From contig NC_134093.1 in NCBI RefSeq assembly GCF_000715075.1, positions 98,564,826-98,628,825 of the forward strand: a stretch of 64,000 nt of DNA, read 5' to 3'. Below, piece after piece: positions 12,378 to 23,116 of the stretch (positions within the stretch are counted from its first letter, which is position 1; each line of letters opens with the position of its first letter). A program made the translations under genes and the position numbers. The DNA is from Nicotiana tabacum. Lineage: Eukaryota > Streptophyta > Magnoliopsida > Solanales > Solanaceae. The notes under the pieces were generated by a model. It made no database searches. It was not told the origin of the DNA and saw nothing but the letters and a program-made list of their open reading frames with translations.

Positions 12378-13008
12378 TATAAGTTTTAGTTTTAATAGCT
12401 ATTAATAAAAGGAAAGAAAAGCAAAAGTTTACTGCTATTACTTAATAGTTATCTGAAAAATTATAAGATTATGTCGGAACAATTATAAAATTTTACTTAT
12501 CCTTTCCGGAACAAAATATTTATAAACAAAATCACATATTCAAAGAAAAGAAAAAAAAGACAAAAAGAAACGATGAAATGCAAATCGAGAAAAAGAAAAA
12601 GAGAGATGAATTGCAAAATAAACCTGACGAAAACTAAAAGAAATTTTTTAGTTAATTATTGAACGTAAGTTTCACCCAAATATGAAATATTTGGTTTACC
12701 GCAAAAATATATTATATTTTGTTTAATATTATTTAGTTATGAAACTTTCCCTTAAAGTAAAAGGTGGTAACATTTTTAATAAAAAAGTTAAAGAAATTGT
12801 GGCTTTGCTCATCAAATGGGATATTGTAGTCACGAGTGATATTTGAGCTGTTACACGGGTTAACTTGGGCTGACTGCTTAATAGTGGGTCAATTTGGGCA
12901 TTGCCTATCTTAGCGCATCAGTGAAATAGTTCTTGCCCAACCCACTAAATCTTTGGCGAGTTGGGCGGGTCAATTGGGTTTGGACTCAAATTGCCATCTC
13001 TATTGGTA
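12378..13008. mobile_element. Probable end of a hAT-like DNA transposon, interrupted by element C
   Basis: Athila gag sequence breaks off at about 13008. The inserted sequence ends (plus strand) CTCAAATTGCCATCTCTA, preceded by GGGTTGGGC-type and GGGTCAATTGGG stretches. I associate these subterminal words and a TAGAGATGGCAA end with plant hAT elements, from memory. The rest (12378-12840) is AT-rich and non-coding. The other end would lie left of element C, outside the window, so neither the terminal inverted repeat nor an 8-bp duplication can be checked. Confidence 0.4.
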
Positions 13009-14360
13009 GAGTACCTTGAATTTGTCCAGACATGAGGGTTGCTAATTGACTTACATGTATTTCCAAATTCTAGATAGTTGAATGTTGAACCTTCTTTTTA
13101 GTAGCCTTAATGAATTTGTACATCAAGCCTTCAAGGATTTCTTGATGAGCTCTTTGGGGCTGTGCTGATATTGTTGAAAATTTTGTTGCCCTCTATTTTG
13201 ATTTTGAAAATCAAGTAGTCCCTGTATCTGTTGCTTTTGATTAAAATATCTTTGAGGATTTTCAGCGCCATGAGGATTACTGCATTGAAATCCTGGATAT
13301 TTTTGTGCCATGGGATTGCCGAATGAGTAATTATTTCAATAACCAATCACATTTACATGTTCCTCATTTTACGTTGAAACTTGACATTCATGATTCAGAT
13401 GATTACCTCCACGGACATCATAATTCTCAAGTTGGAAAGGTGATTGAGCTCTTACCTGAAAAGCCTCCACTTTTTGTGTTAAGGTCGCAATTTGTTGTGT
13501 CAATGAATTCAAAGCTTCAACTTGATTTACTCCTGCCGTTTTTTTTTGATAATCATTCTGTCTGAAGGCCATGGAACAACATTTTTCAAAATTTCATTAA
13601 GCAATTGCATTGCTGCTATAGTAGTTTTTTTTATTATTGATCCTCCTGATACTGCATCAATTACATTTCTAGCAGAGGGCTTAAGACCATGATAGAAAAT
13701 ATATAAAATGCCAGGGTCTTGTGTGAGAATTTTTTTAATATTGTTGCTAATCTTTCCTATGTCTGGTATACAGATTCAGTATCCATCTGCATAAAATTAT
13801 TAATTTTTTGCTTCATTTTAATTATTTTTGCAGGTGAAAAGTATTTATTAAGAAATTTTTGGGTTATCCCATGTTGTAATGGAACCTCTTGGTACATTTC
13901 GCAACCATGTTTTGGCTTCACCTTTTAATGAAAAGGAAAAAGACGCAACCTGATAATATCTGTTGTGACTCCATTATACCTGCAAGTTTCAACTAATTCA
14001 AGAAAATTAATTAAATGGGTGTGAGGATCTTCACTCGCATCACCAGTAAAAACATGATTTGAATCAAGCCTGTTCGGATTTCAAAGTTGTTTGCTGCAAT
14101 TGGTGGTCTCCTCACACTTGATTCTCCTTAAAATGATCTGGCCTTGCATAATCATTGAGTATTCTATCACGCTGTTGTGCCATCTCATCAAACTGTTCTT
14201 CTACTTGATGTGGTGGAAGTTGGTTATTGAGTTATTCGTTCTCCATTTCCTCTGATGTGAAAATTTGAGATCGTGAGGTTTGTTCTTTTCGCAACAACTA
14301 CAAGGATTTTTTAATTTCAGGATCGTATTCAACTACTTCTCTAGAAGAGGAACGGGTCAT
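13009..14360 (-). pseudogene. gag: Athila-like gag (broken)
   Basis: The start codon (14358-14360) opens MTRSSSREVVEYDPEIKKSL, followed by a stop where the family has a coding triplet, then SEEMENE, a Q/E-rich stretch and RDRILNDYARPDHFKENQ. Later pieces are MAFRQNDYQKKTAGVNQVEA (13572 down) and MAQKYPGFQCSNPHGAENPQ (13311 down), then a Q/N-rich stretch and finally ATLMSGQIQGTLP near 13030. I recognise this order as Gag of the Athila lineage. Several stops and frameshifts break it. It lies downstream of a tRNA-Asp-type primer site, as expected, and is cut at 13008 by an insertion, so no pol is present in the window. Confidence 0.8.
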
Positions 14361-14460
14361 ACACTTTCTGAAATTTCTGCAGAAAAGTTAAAATAATTAG
14401 ACAATAAAAAAAATCTCAAATTAGTAGTAAAATAATTAATCTATAGTAGACTTTAGCCAA

Positions 14461-14478
14461 TCCCCGGTAACGGCGTCA
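14461..14478 (-). other. Athila-like primer-binding site (tRNA-Asp type)
   Basis: The minus strand reads TGACGCCGTTACCGGGGA, two mismatches from the TGGCGCCGTTGCCGGGGA complementary to tRNA-Asp that is usual for Athila elements. It lies a few bases inside the LTR end. Confidence 0.8.
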
Positions 14479-15510
14479 AAATTTGACGAGTGTCTAGCGT
14501 ATATAAAATTCTAACTCATACTCTGTCAAATAATAGTATAGAAAGATGTTGAACCCACCGAGATTGGTTTATCTATTCTACACACGTTTCTTGTTTTAAT
14601 TACTATTTGAAAAACTCAAAAAGAGTTGAGTTGTGAATTAACTAACTAGAAATGCATGAATAGAGCAATAGAAAATATTTTATTTTTCACAAATATAATA
14701 AAAAGGTGTTGGATTTTGACTTCACTTAATATTTCTATTACATAGTAGAATTATTATTCTTCAATTTCTATTTCTCAAAAATGTATAATTGTCTCTCACG
14801 ATTACAAATATATATTATTACTCAAGTTGAATAATTAATTGCACTCCTCTCGGTTATACGAATTAATCTTTAAAGTAGTAATACTATAGAACCAGAAATA
14901 TATGATTGAACTAAAACATGCTCATGTTAGTAAATCCGTTTCGGTTACCCTACTTGTTATAACTGATTATTATACCATTCGCCTCTCTCGATTACAAATA
15001 AGTATAAAATTAGTTATAACACAAAAGAGATAGATACTACTGAATATATATTAACATCTATCAATACTACAATTAATCAAATAGCGTCTAACTGTAAAAG
15101 CAGATAAAATTAAATAAAGAGTATTAGCTCAAGCATGTGAATTTGAGGAATAATATCTACTATTATATAGAAATATTAAGATCCGTCTTTCTCCTAGCAC
15201 AAGAAAAGTTACTCCATACTGGAATTAGTATTAATAATGAAAATATTCTTGTCCATTAAATAAAAAATAGAAATAAATATTCAAGAAGAATAATTCTCCT
15301 ATTTAATTAAAAGCAGGAACTATAGTAATTTCTTACACTTGAATTTATTTAGAAACAACAACTAAATCACTATTATGATTTAAAAGAAAAGATAGCTCGA
15401 TATTACTGAAAAAAATAAAATAGAAAAGCGTATTAAGAATTTGGATTCAGACTTCTAGCTCTAAGCTTTTTCTTTACTGCGATGCCCTCTTCTGATCGGG
15501 CAACATCTTC

Positions 15511-15517
15511 TTATATA
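15511..15517 (-). promoter_or_regulatory. TATA box of the Athila-like LTR
   Basis: TATATAA on the minus strand, about 1 kb before the primer site, fits a U3 promoter position. Confidence 0.45.
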
Positions 15518-15540
15518 AGAAAATTTCATGATAACTTCTT

Positions 15541-15660
15541 GATTTGGCGCTAGATTTCTATGGCAAATCTAGATTTTGCATTTGCACAGATGAGAATTCG
15601 ATTTCTCGATTTGGTGCTAGTTTTCCATAGCATTTTAAATTTGCAAAGATGAGAGTTCGT
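15541..15660. repeat. Two-copy tandem duplication in the Athila-like LTR U3
   Basis: Two copies of about 55-65 bp, each starting GATTTGG(C/T)GCTAG and ending AGATGAGA(A/G)TTCG, lie just upstream of the TATA box in element orientation. Duplicated U3 blocks often act as enhancers in retroelements; here that is inference. Confidence 0.6.
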
Positions 15661-15719
15661 CATTCTAAGTTTAGATTTCGTCGATTCATCATGGCAATTC
15701 GAGACTTGGGGTATTGTCA

Positions 15720-16536
15720 CGACAGTAATGAATCATAACTCGATCTTACACTTCTTTATTGTATTTTTCTTTAATTTTTGTTTTTCTTCTTTCATGTTGT
15801 GCACAACAATTCTTCTATAATTTTTCCTGCAAAATAAAGTTAAGAATATGGAGGAAATGTGATAATTTATATGTTTTTATGAGAGAAATGATGTGGTTAA
15901 CATTAGTAAAATGCACTTATCAAAGGCATGACACGTGGACCATCAGCAAGGTGACAAGTGGTACTTTCAGTTAAGTGAATTAAAGGAATTGAAAAGGCAC
16001 GAACGAAACACCCCCGGTGTTCCATCAGAAAAGGTACCGACCCTGACAACTAGAAAAGAAGAAATATGCATGAGATGAATGAAGACCATAAAATGGGAAG
16101 ATTCATGAATATGTTATAAATAAGGAAGGAAAATCAATATTGATCTTGATTACGGAAAATCTTCAGTCATTAATGTAACCATTTCAATTATATATGGTAA
16201 TGGGCAATCAAGTCAATTAATGACATTAACAAGCCAGAATTAAGTAGAAAAACCGTTATAATTATGTATCCTTATATAAGGAACCGATCCTCATTTGTAA
16301 AGGCATATGAATTTTTATGAATATATGCAATTAATCTTTTACTTTATTCAAAGTGTTCAAACCGCAATTCTGGGAGAGATTGGCGATCTACATTAAACTT
16401 TCTTTCCATATGTAATATTTTCATTATTCTTTTTATTCTTTGAATTACCAAGAAAGTGAAGTAATTTTGGTTATAAGTCACCCGATTGTTTTTTTGATAT
16501 TCGCTTTGACCGAGAAATCTATTTTTGGGTTAAACA
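15720..16536 (+). repeat. Tat-lineage element 5' LTR (start uncertain)
   Basis: The right end is fixed by ...GGGTTAAACA followed three bases later by a primer-binding site. The left end cannot be fixed because the 3' LTR lies outside the window; the TG at 15795 or 15859 is also possible. A TATA box lies at 16273-16280, leaving about 230 bp for R and U5. The LTR is AT-rich and non-coding. Confidence 0.55.
16273..16280 (+). promoter_or_regulatory. TATA box of the Tat-lineage LTR
   Basis: TATATAAG in the context CCTTATATAAGGAACC, with transcription expected about 30 bases downstream. Confidence 0.55.
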
Positions 16537-16539
16537 AAT

Positions 16540-16556
16540 TGGTTCCGTTGCCGGGA
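16540..16556 (+). other. Tat-lineage primer-binding site (tRNA-Asp-like)
   Basis: TGGTTCCGTTGCCGGGA matches the tRNA-Asp-type primer site except for two adjacent bases near its start, three bases after the LTR end. Confidence 0.75.
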
Positions 16557-16603
16557 CTCTGATAATTTGTTCACTTTCCAAATTTCATTTTTAGCAACAA
16601 AAC

Positions 16604-18111
16604 ATGTCTACTGCTAACGAGAATAACTAGCTAAATCATCAAGGTAGAACTCCACCACATCACACACCCACAACTACTCCTCAGCACTCACGAGAAAGTT
16701 CACCTGAAAGGTCTGCTTCACGTATTGATGGGCAATAAGGAGGTGACCAAACCGTTGAACAGGATGCTTTAACTCAGTTGATTACACAACACGTGAACGA
16801 AGCATAACGAGATTTTGCTAGTGGATTGCCCAACGCAGCAAAAACTCCACTACCAACGAATACCACCTTGGAAAATCCGCGTTTAGGACTCGCTAAATCT
16901 ACAAGTGGAGAAATGCCAAATGAATCCCGCGATGGAGGATCAGGTATACCGAATAATTTCAATTTATAAAGTTTAGTACTAACTATACAGAAACAGCCGA
17001 AGGATAAAAATGAGCGTATAGAACAAATACCTGGCGTGCCTCCTATGATTAAAGGTGTGGATATTAACAAATATTCACAACAACCATGGAAGCTAAGTTC
17101 AGCATCCTTGCCAATTTTCAAAAAGTTTAAAATGCCTGATATCCCTAAATATGATTGGATATCTGACCCACGGGTTCACGTTACTGCATTCACCATAAGT
17201 GTGAAAGGCAATGATTTAACCAAGCAGGAGATCGAACCAGTCTTGGTTAAGAAGTTTGGCAAAACTCTCACGAAAGGGGCGCTAACATGGTACTCACTCT
17301 TACCTAACAACTCTATTGATTCTTTTGCTGAGCTTGCAGATTCATTTATGAAGGCATATTGGGGGTCTCAAAAAGTTGAAAAAAGGATGAATGATATATT
17401 TAAAGTTAAATAGGGGAGTACAGAATTACTCAGAGAGTTCGTAGATAGATTCCAACGTGAGAGAATGGTGCTGCCACGAGTACCTAATAATTGGGCGGCT
17501 CTGGCATTTGCAAGCAATTTGAATGAGAAAAGTTCAAAAGCTACGAGGAGGCTGAAAGAAAGTTTGCAAGAGTTTCCTGTAACTACTTGGAACGATATGT
17601 ACAATCGATACAACATGAAGTTGCAGATAGAAGAAGATGCAGTTACACAGCCACCGGAAGATGAAAGGCTAGGGTCTAGACGCTCGAAATCAGAGATAGT
17701 AAGAATAGGTACGAGCCTTATATGAGACATGCAGGGCGAGATTTCTGACCTAAACAAGAGAATGCACGTTTTTATTCAAGACCAAGGCAAAAAGAGGCGA
17801 GTTCTTCATCCCGATTAAAAAAAAAGTGGGACACCCGAAGCAACGATTCTATCACTCAAGCAAGAATAGGAGATTATAGTTTTAACGCCAATACTTCTGA
17901 ATTGGTGGTCATTCTAAGAGGAATGAAGGACAAGGTACGATGATGAAAAGAGATGAGATCGGATTCGAATAAAAGGAACGTAGAGTTCTGGTGCAAGTTT
18001 CACAATGATCATGGCCATAGAACAACAGACTACAAGCTCATGCAATGGGAAGTTGAATATGTACTGAAGCAAGGATATCTTACTGATCTATTCAGTGAGA
18101 AACGAAAATAA
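16604..18111 (+). pseudogene. gag: Tat-lineage gag (broken)
   Basis: Starts MSTANENN then a stop. The conserved Gag core runs from about 17036 to 17725 in the same frame: PMIKGVDINKYSQQPWK, FKMPDIPKYDWISDPRVHV, GALTWYSLLPNNSIDSF, then after a TAG (17411-17413) ELLREFVDRFQRERM. This is the retrotransposon Gag domain of the Tat/Athila branch. At 17992 and in another frame comes CKFHNDHGHRTTDY, which matches the C-x2-H-x4-H-x4-C knuckle of this lineage with the last Cys changed to Tyr. It ends at a TAA (18109-18111). At least three stops and one frameshift; it cannot make a full Gag. Confidence 0.9.
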
Positions 18112-18620
18112 TCATACATGAAAACACAGGCAAGAACCTCCAAAGCCTCTATCTACAAAGAGAACGATAAACGTCATAACTAGAGAAGAAGAAGTTAATG
18201 GGGTAACATACACAGCTGCGAAAAAAGACATCAAAGGTCATCGTCACGTACGGGAAATGAGTTTTCCAAGTCTTGGAAGGTGACAGTATAGTGTTTGATG
18301 GTGAAGATGTGGATGGTTTGATGATTCCTCACAATGATGCACTGGTAATATCTTTACTTGTACATGATACTAATGTTAAACGAGTTTTGATTGACCCAGG
18401 TACCTTGGTGAATATCATTTTACTGAGAGTGGTAAATGAAATGCAAGCTAATGATAAAATCATACCAAAAGCACGCTCATTATCTGGGTTTGATAATTCA
18501 AGCATCGTTACGAAAAGAGAAGTTGTACTGGCTACATTTGCAGAAGGAGTCATCAAAGACAAAAAGTTCCATGTAATAGACGCAGACATGGATTATAATA
18601 TAATCTTGGGTAGGCCATGA
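18112..18620 (+). pseudogene. Tat-lineage aspartic protease (broken)
   Basis: The open part (18273-18620, 115 codons) contains RVLIDPGTLVNII, the retropepsin active-site region with D-P-G in place of D-S/T-G, and ends YNIILGRP, the usual C-terminal ILGRP of this protease, followed by a TGA. Just upstream, TREEEVNGVTYTAAKKDIK is the linker from Gag. The enzyme would cut the Gag-Pol precursor in the virus-like particle. Frameshifts separate it from gag. Confidence 0.85.
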
Positions 18621-19980
18621 ATTCATGATATAGATGTTGTCCCGTGCATATTGTATCAAGTAATCAAATTCCCATCACAGTGGGGGATCCGACAAATTCG
18701 GGGAGATCAATGGGCATCACGAAATATTAATTCAGTGGTGATTGCAAATATAATAGCCAACGATGCAGATGCGAAACAACAATTAAAGAATTTAGTGAGG
18801 TACACTCCTGTTCACACCCAAGTGAAAGCACACCTGGTCAAACTGATATGGATTCAAGACCTGATATGTTTCAAGAACCAGAGAAAAACGAGAACATCAA
18901 AACAACCACGGAGGAGCTTGAAGCCGTAATATTATTTGTCCACTGGCCAGATAGAAAAGTTTACATCGGAGCAAACTTGAGCCCGAAAATAAAAGGTAAG
19001 TTAATTGATTTTTTATGTGCTAACGCAGAATGCTTTGCTTTGCCGCATTCAGATATGACAGGTATACCATCGGCGGTGATGACTCATACGCTGAATGAGG
19101 ATCCACTACATCCACTTATCAAACCAAAGAAAAGAAAGCAAGGAGCATTTAAAAATCAAGTAATCTAGGATGAGGTACAAAAACATATGCAAATCGGTTC
19201 AATACGAGAGGTAAAGTACCGAGACTGGTTAGCTAATATTGTTGTGGTCTAAAAAAAAAGGAAAATTGTGAGTCTGTGTAGATTATATCGATTTAAATAA
19301 GGCTTGTCCTAAAGATTCATTTCCTTTACCATACATAGAACAACTAATTGATTCTACCATATGTCATGAGCGTTTAAGTATTTTTAGATGCTTACTCTGG
19401 TTATAATCAGATAAAAATGGACCCTTTAGATGAGGAAAAAATCTCATTTATCACAGATAAGGGGACTTATTACTATAAAGTCATTCCATTGGATTGAAAA
19501 ATGTTGGAACAACGTATCAAAGATTGGTGACTAAAATATTTCAAGAACTCTTGGGAAAAACTATGGAGGTCTATATAGATGATATGTTGGTCAAGTCAAC
19601 ACAGGTAGGGGATCATTTTCAACATTTGGCTGAGACCTTTGAAATTCTCCGCAAATACAACATGAAGTTGAACCCGAAAAATTGTGCTTTTGGCATGGCT
19701 TCAGGTAAATATTTGGGCTTTCTTGTTTCTAATAGAGATATTGAAGTAAATTCCACACATATCAAGGCTATTGAAAAAATGCCTGATGTACTCACGAGTA
19801 AGAAAGAAGTGCAGAGATTAACAGGTAGGGTAGCGACTCTAGGAAGGTTTATATCCATGTCATCTGAAGAATGCTTTAAGATCTTTTCAGTATTGAAAAA
19901 GCCAAATCAGTTTGAATGGGCTGACGAATGTCAACAAGCTCTAAAGGACTTAAAGAGGTTTCTTTCAAATCTGCCCCTGT
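18621..19980 (+). pseudogene. pol: Tat-lineage reverse transcriptase (broken)
   Basis: Pieces in order: ILFVHWPDRKVYIGANLSP (about 18930), the N-terminal RT stretch ALPHSDMTGIP (about 19040), a decayed fingers/palm region with many stops (19169-19493), then an open run (19494-19982) with VYIDDMLVKS, the Y-x-D-D catalytic motif at about 19569-19598, followed by thumb/connection sequence ending EWADECQQALKDLKRFLSN. The enzyme copies element RNA into DNA. Continues into RNase H, which is split by element D. Confidence 0.9.
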
Positions 19981-20093
19981 AAGTAAAACCAAAAAACGGC
20001 GAGAGATTGCTCATGTAACTTGCTTTGTCAAAAGTGGCGGTAAGCGCAGTATTGGTGCGAGAAGATAAAGGTAAACAATCTCCCATCTATTAT
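19981..20093 (+). pseudogene. Tat-lineage RT-linked RNase H, part 1
   Basis: ALSKVAVSAVLVREDKGKQS then PIYY, the start of the RNase H that follows RT in Ty3/gypsy elements. The sequence breaks in the middle of the PIYYVSKSL motif where element D is inserted; part 2 resumes with VSKSLLDAETRYPHLE at 32330. Confidence 0.85.
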
Positions 20094-23000
20094 TGTCATG
20101 ACCACAAATCCACTAGTCGTGATGGCACCTAACCCAACCCGCTAGGTAAGCCAATTAGCCACTAACCAATTCCAATAACGATTAATAAAGCGATTAAGTA
20201 AAAAAATATCTGAATCTTATACATTCCCCAAGGACTGGTAGTACAAATCATGAGCTTCTAAGAATAGAGTTTACAAAGCTGAAATGAAATAAATACATCG
20301 TCTGTTTGAAAAACTACATAAATAGAATTGTTTTATAGATCTAAGGCTACCACGAACAAGAGACAGCTACAACTAGGACGCATGTACATCATCAATCCTG
20401 TTCCCATCGAACACAACAACATCAGCAACCAATACCTCCACACAAGGTGCAGAAGTATAGTATGAGTACAATCGGCCCCATGTACTCAGTGAGTAACAAA
20501 CCTAACCTTAGGTTGAAAGTAGCGATGAGCTAATAGAAGGTCGGGTACAATACCAATATTCCACAACAGTTCACAACAACATAATACAGGTAATAAAAGA
20601 GGTATCTCAGTGAAAACTCAAATCTTTTACCGAATATGCCAAAATACGAGTAAGTTTAAAAATTGTGATTTTTCCCAAAATCCTTTCAACAATAAGTAAG
20701 ATGTTTCATTTTCAGATAGCATGAGGAAAGTACGTCTTTATGCCTACATGTCAAGATACAGGTAAAATCATAAATATCACCAAAACTAGTAGCAGAAGGA
20801 AATGCATCTATATGCATGTATCTCAAGTACGCATATCAAATGCAATGCATCTCGATGATGATCTCGTATACTGACACTCTTATAGTACTCAATCTTACTG
20901 TCTCGCATCCTCTCTCACTATGCTCAATGCTCAGCACACTCAATCACTCAGCGATGTACAATACCCGCTGCGGCGTGCAGCTCGATCCACATATTTATAG
21001 TCGACTGCGCTCACTGGGGGTGTGCAGACACCAGAGGGGCTCCTTCAGCCCAAGCGCTATATCACTGCGGCGTGCAGCCCGATCCCAAAAATGTAATCAA
21101 TATATCATTGCGGCGTGCAACCCGATCTCATAAAATATAATCAGCATATCGTAGCGGCGTGCAGCCCGATCCCATAAAATATAATCAATATAATATGATG
21201 TGGCATGCAGCCCGATCCCAAAATATCACTCTTACTCAGGCGCTCGGCCTCACTCAGGTGCTCGGCCTCACTCAGTCATCAATCTCTCTAGTCTCACTCA
21301 CGGACTCACAATGTCATGAAACTAGCCCGACAACAATGATATGATTTATCAATAAATAATATCTGAGAATGAGTTATGGTATGAATGCATGGATATGACT
21401 GAGTACGAAATATCAAAGAAATCAGTAAGATGACAGTAAGAAACGACCACTATGGGTCCAAACAGTATCGGCATAATGCCTAAACATGATATCTAGCATG
21501 ATTGACAACTTAACTACTTTATCACATTGTGAAAACACGGATATCAACAATGTAGGACCACCATACAGTGCCATAGAAGCAATAGAGTCCCAATTCACAT
21601 GGTGCACGCCCATACGCCCCTCACCTAGCATGTGCATCACCTCAGTACCAATCACATAACACGCATTGTGGCGGTTTCATACCCTCAACACTATGTTTAG
21701 AAGAGTTACTTACCTCGAACGAGCCAATACTGCCAAGCGATGCTCCAAAGATGGCATCACGCACGTAGCAACCTCCGAACGACTCAAAAATAGCCAAAAG
21801 CAACTCAAATACATCAAATAAAGCCCAAGGAAATAATTCCAAATGATAAAGATCGAATCCTTAATCTAAACCCAAAACTGGCCAAATATCACACCTGGGA
21901 CCGCGCCTCGTAACCCAACAAATCTCACAAAATCCGACAACCCATTCTATTACGAGACCAACCATACTAGTTTCACCCAAATCCGACTCCAATTATCAAA
22001 AAAGAAGGTAGATTCATGAAATATAACAAAAATCGAGTAGATATAACTTACCCCAATTCATATGGTGACATTTGCTTCAAAAATCACCTCAATCCGAACA
22101 TGGAATGTTAAAATGAAGCAAAAATCGCGAACCCTTGTATTTATCATTTTGCCCAGCACTTTCGCACCTACGACACATTAGCCGCTTCTGCGGCGTTGCT
22201 TTTGCGACCAAAATCATGCTTCTGCGGAGAAGCACTGGAGGCGTGCCTTCGCACTTGCGGTAAAATACCCGCATCTGCGCACTCAAAGGTGCACGCCCAA
22301 ATATCATTTCCCAAATATCACTCCTAGCAATATTTCCGCTCCTGCAACCCCTTCGTCGCTTCTACGACCATCGCACCTGCGCAAACTAGCCGCAGGTGCG
22401 GTCACACCAGAACCAGCAATAGCAACATTGAAGAAAATGATCTGAAATCAATTTGAAACACGCCTGAGCCCCTCGGGACTCCGTCCAAACATACCCACCA
22501 GTAAAATAACACAGCACAGACCTACTCGAGGCCTCAAAACACACATAAAACATTGAAACGACGAATCACACCGCAAATCGAAATGTATGAACTTTGAACT
22601 TTCAATTTCCAAAACTCGCACTGAAACATATCAAATCATCCCGGAATGAACCCAAATTTTACACACCAGCCCCAAATGACATGACGAATCTATTCCAATT
22701 CCCGGAACCACAATCCGAATCTGATGTCCTCAAAGTCAATTTTCGGTCAAACTTATGAGCTTTCCAAACCTTCAAATTTCCAATTTTCTCCAATTTGAGA
22801 CGAAACTTTATAGAAACATCCAAATGCAAATCCGAGCATACGCCCATGTCTAAAATCACCATCCGGACCTAACGGAACCATCAAAACTCCTTTGCAGGGT
22901 CAAATTCAAAAAAAGTCAAATTTGGTCAACTCTTTCAACTTAAAGCTTCAACAATGAAATTCATTCTTCCAAACCGATTCCGAATAACCTGAAAATAAAT

Positions 23001-23103
23001 GCCGACGATTCACATAAATCAGAATACATCATACGGAGCTACTCATGCCCGTAAACTATCGAGCGAAGTGTAAATGCTCAAAACGACTGGTCGGGTCGTT
23101 ATA
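20094..23103 (-). repeat. Element D 3' LTR
   Basis: Starts TGTCATGACCACAAATCC (plus strand) and ends GGTCGGGTCGTTATA, the last bases decayed from TTACA. Landmarks: GTAC hairpin 20463-20488, minisatellite 20957-21225, donors on the minus strand 21708-21715 (AG|GTAAGT) and 22046-22053 (GG|GTAAGT), word array 22160-22395. Several ORFs here are by-products of these repeats. Confidence 0.9.
20957..21225. repeat. Element D 3' LTR minisatellite, about 45-bp unit
   Basis: Units carry GCGGCGTGCAGCCCGATCCC followed by an ATAAAATATAATCA-type spacer; five to six imperfect copies, the second unit expanded by unique sequence. Confidence 0.85.
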
Positions 23104-23116
23104 TTCTCCCCCACTT
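23104..23116 (-). other. Element D polypurine tract
   Basis: The minus strand reads AAGTGGGGGAGAA directly before the LTR. A perfect 6-bp inverted repeat CGTTCG-TCCT-CGAACG (23124-23139) lies eight bases inside it. The same block in coding element H encodes the end of pol. Confidence 0.8.

Larger units (their letters stand above)
14484..15719 (-). repeat. Athila-like 5' LTR (about 1236 bp)
   Basis: In element orientation it would run from TGACAATACCCC to GACACTCGTCA, giving matching TGAC/GTCA ends; the length is typical of Athila. The primer-site side is firm. The outer end at 15719 is my best reading and could be off by tens of bases. It contains a TATA box (15511-15517) and an upstream tandem duplication. 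No coding potential. Confidence 0.6.
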
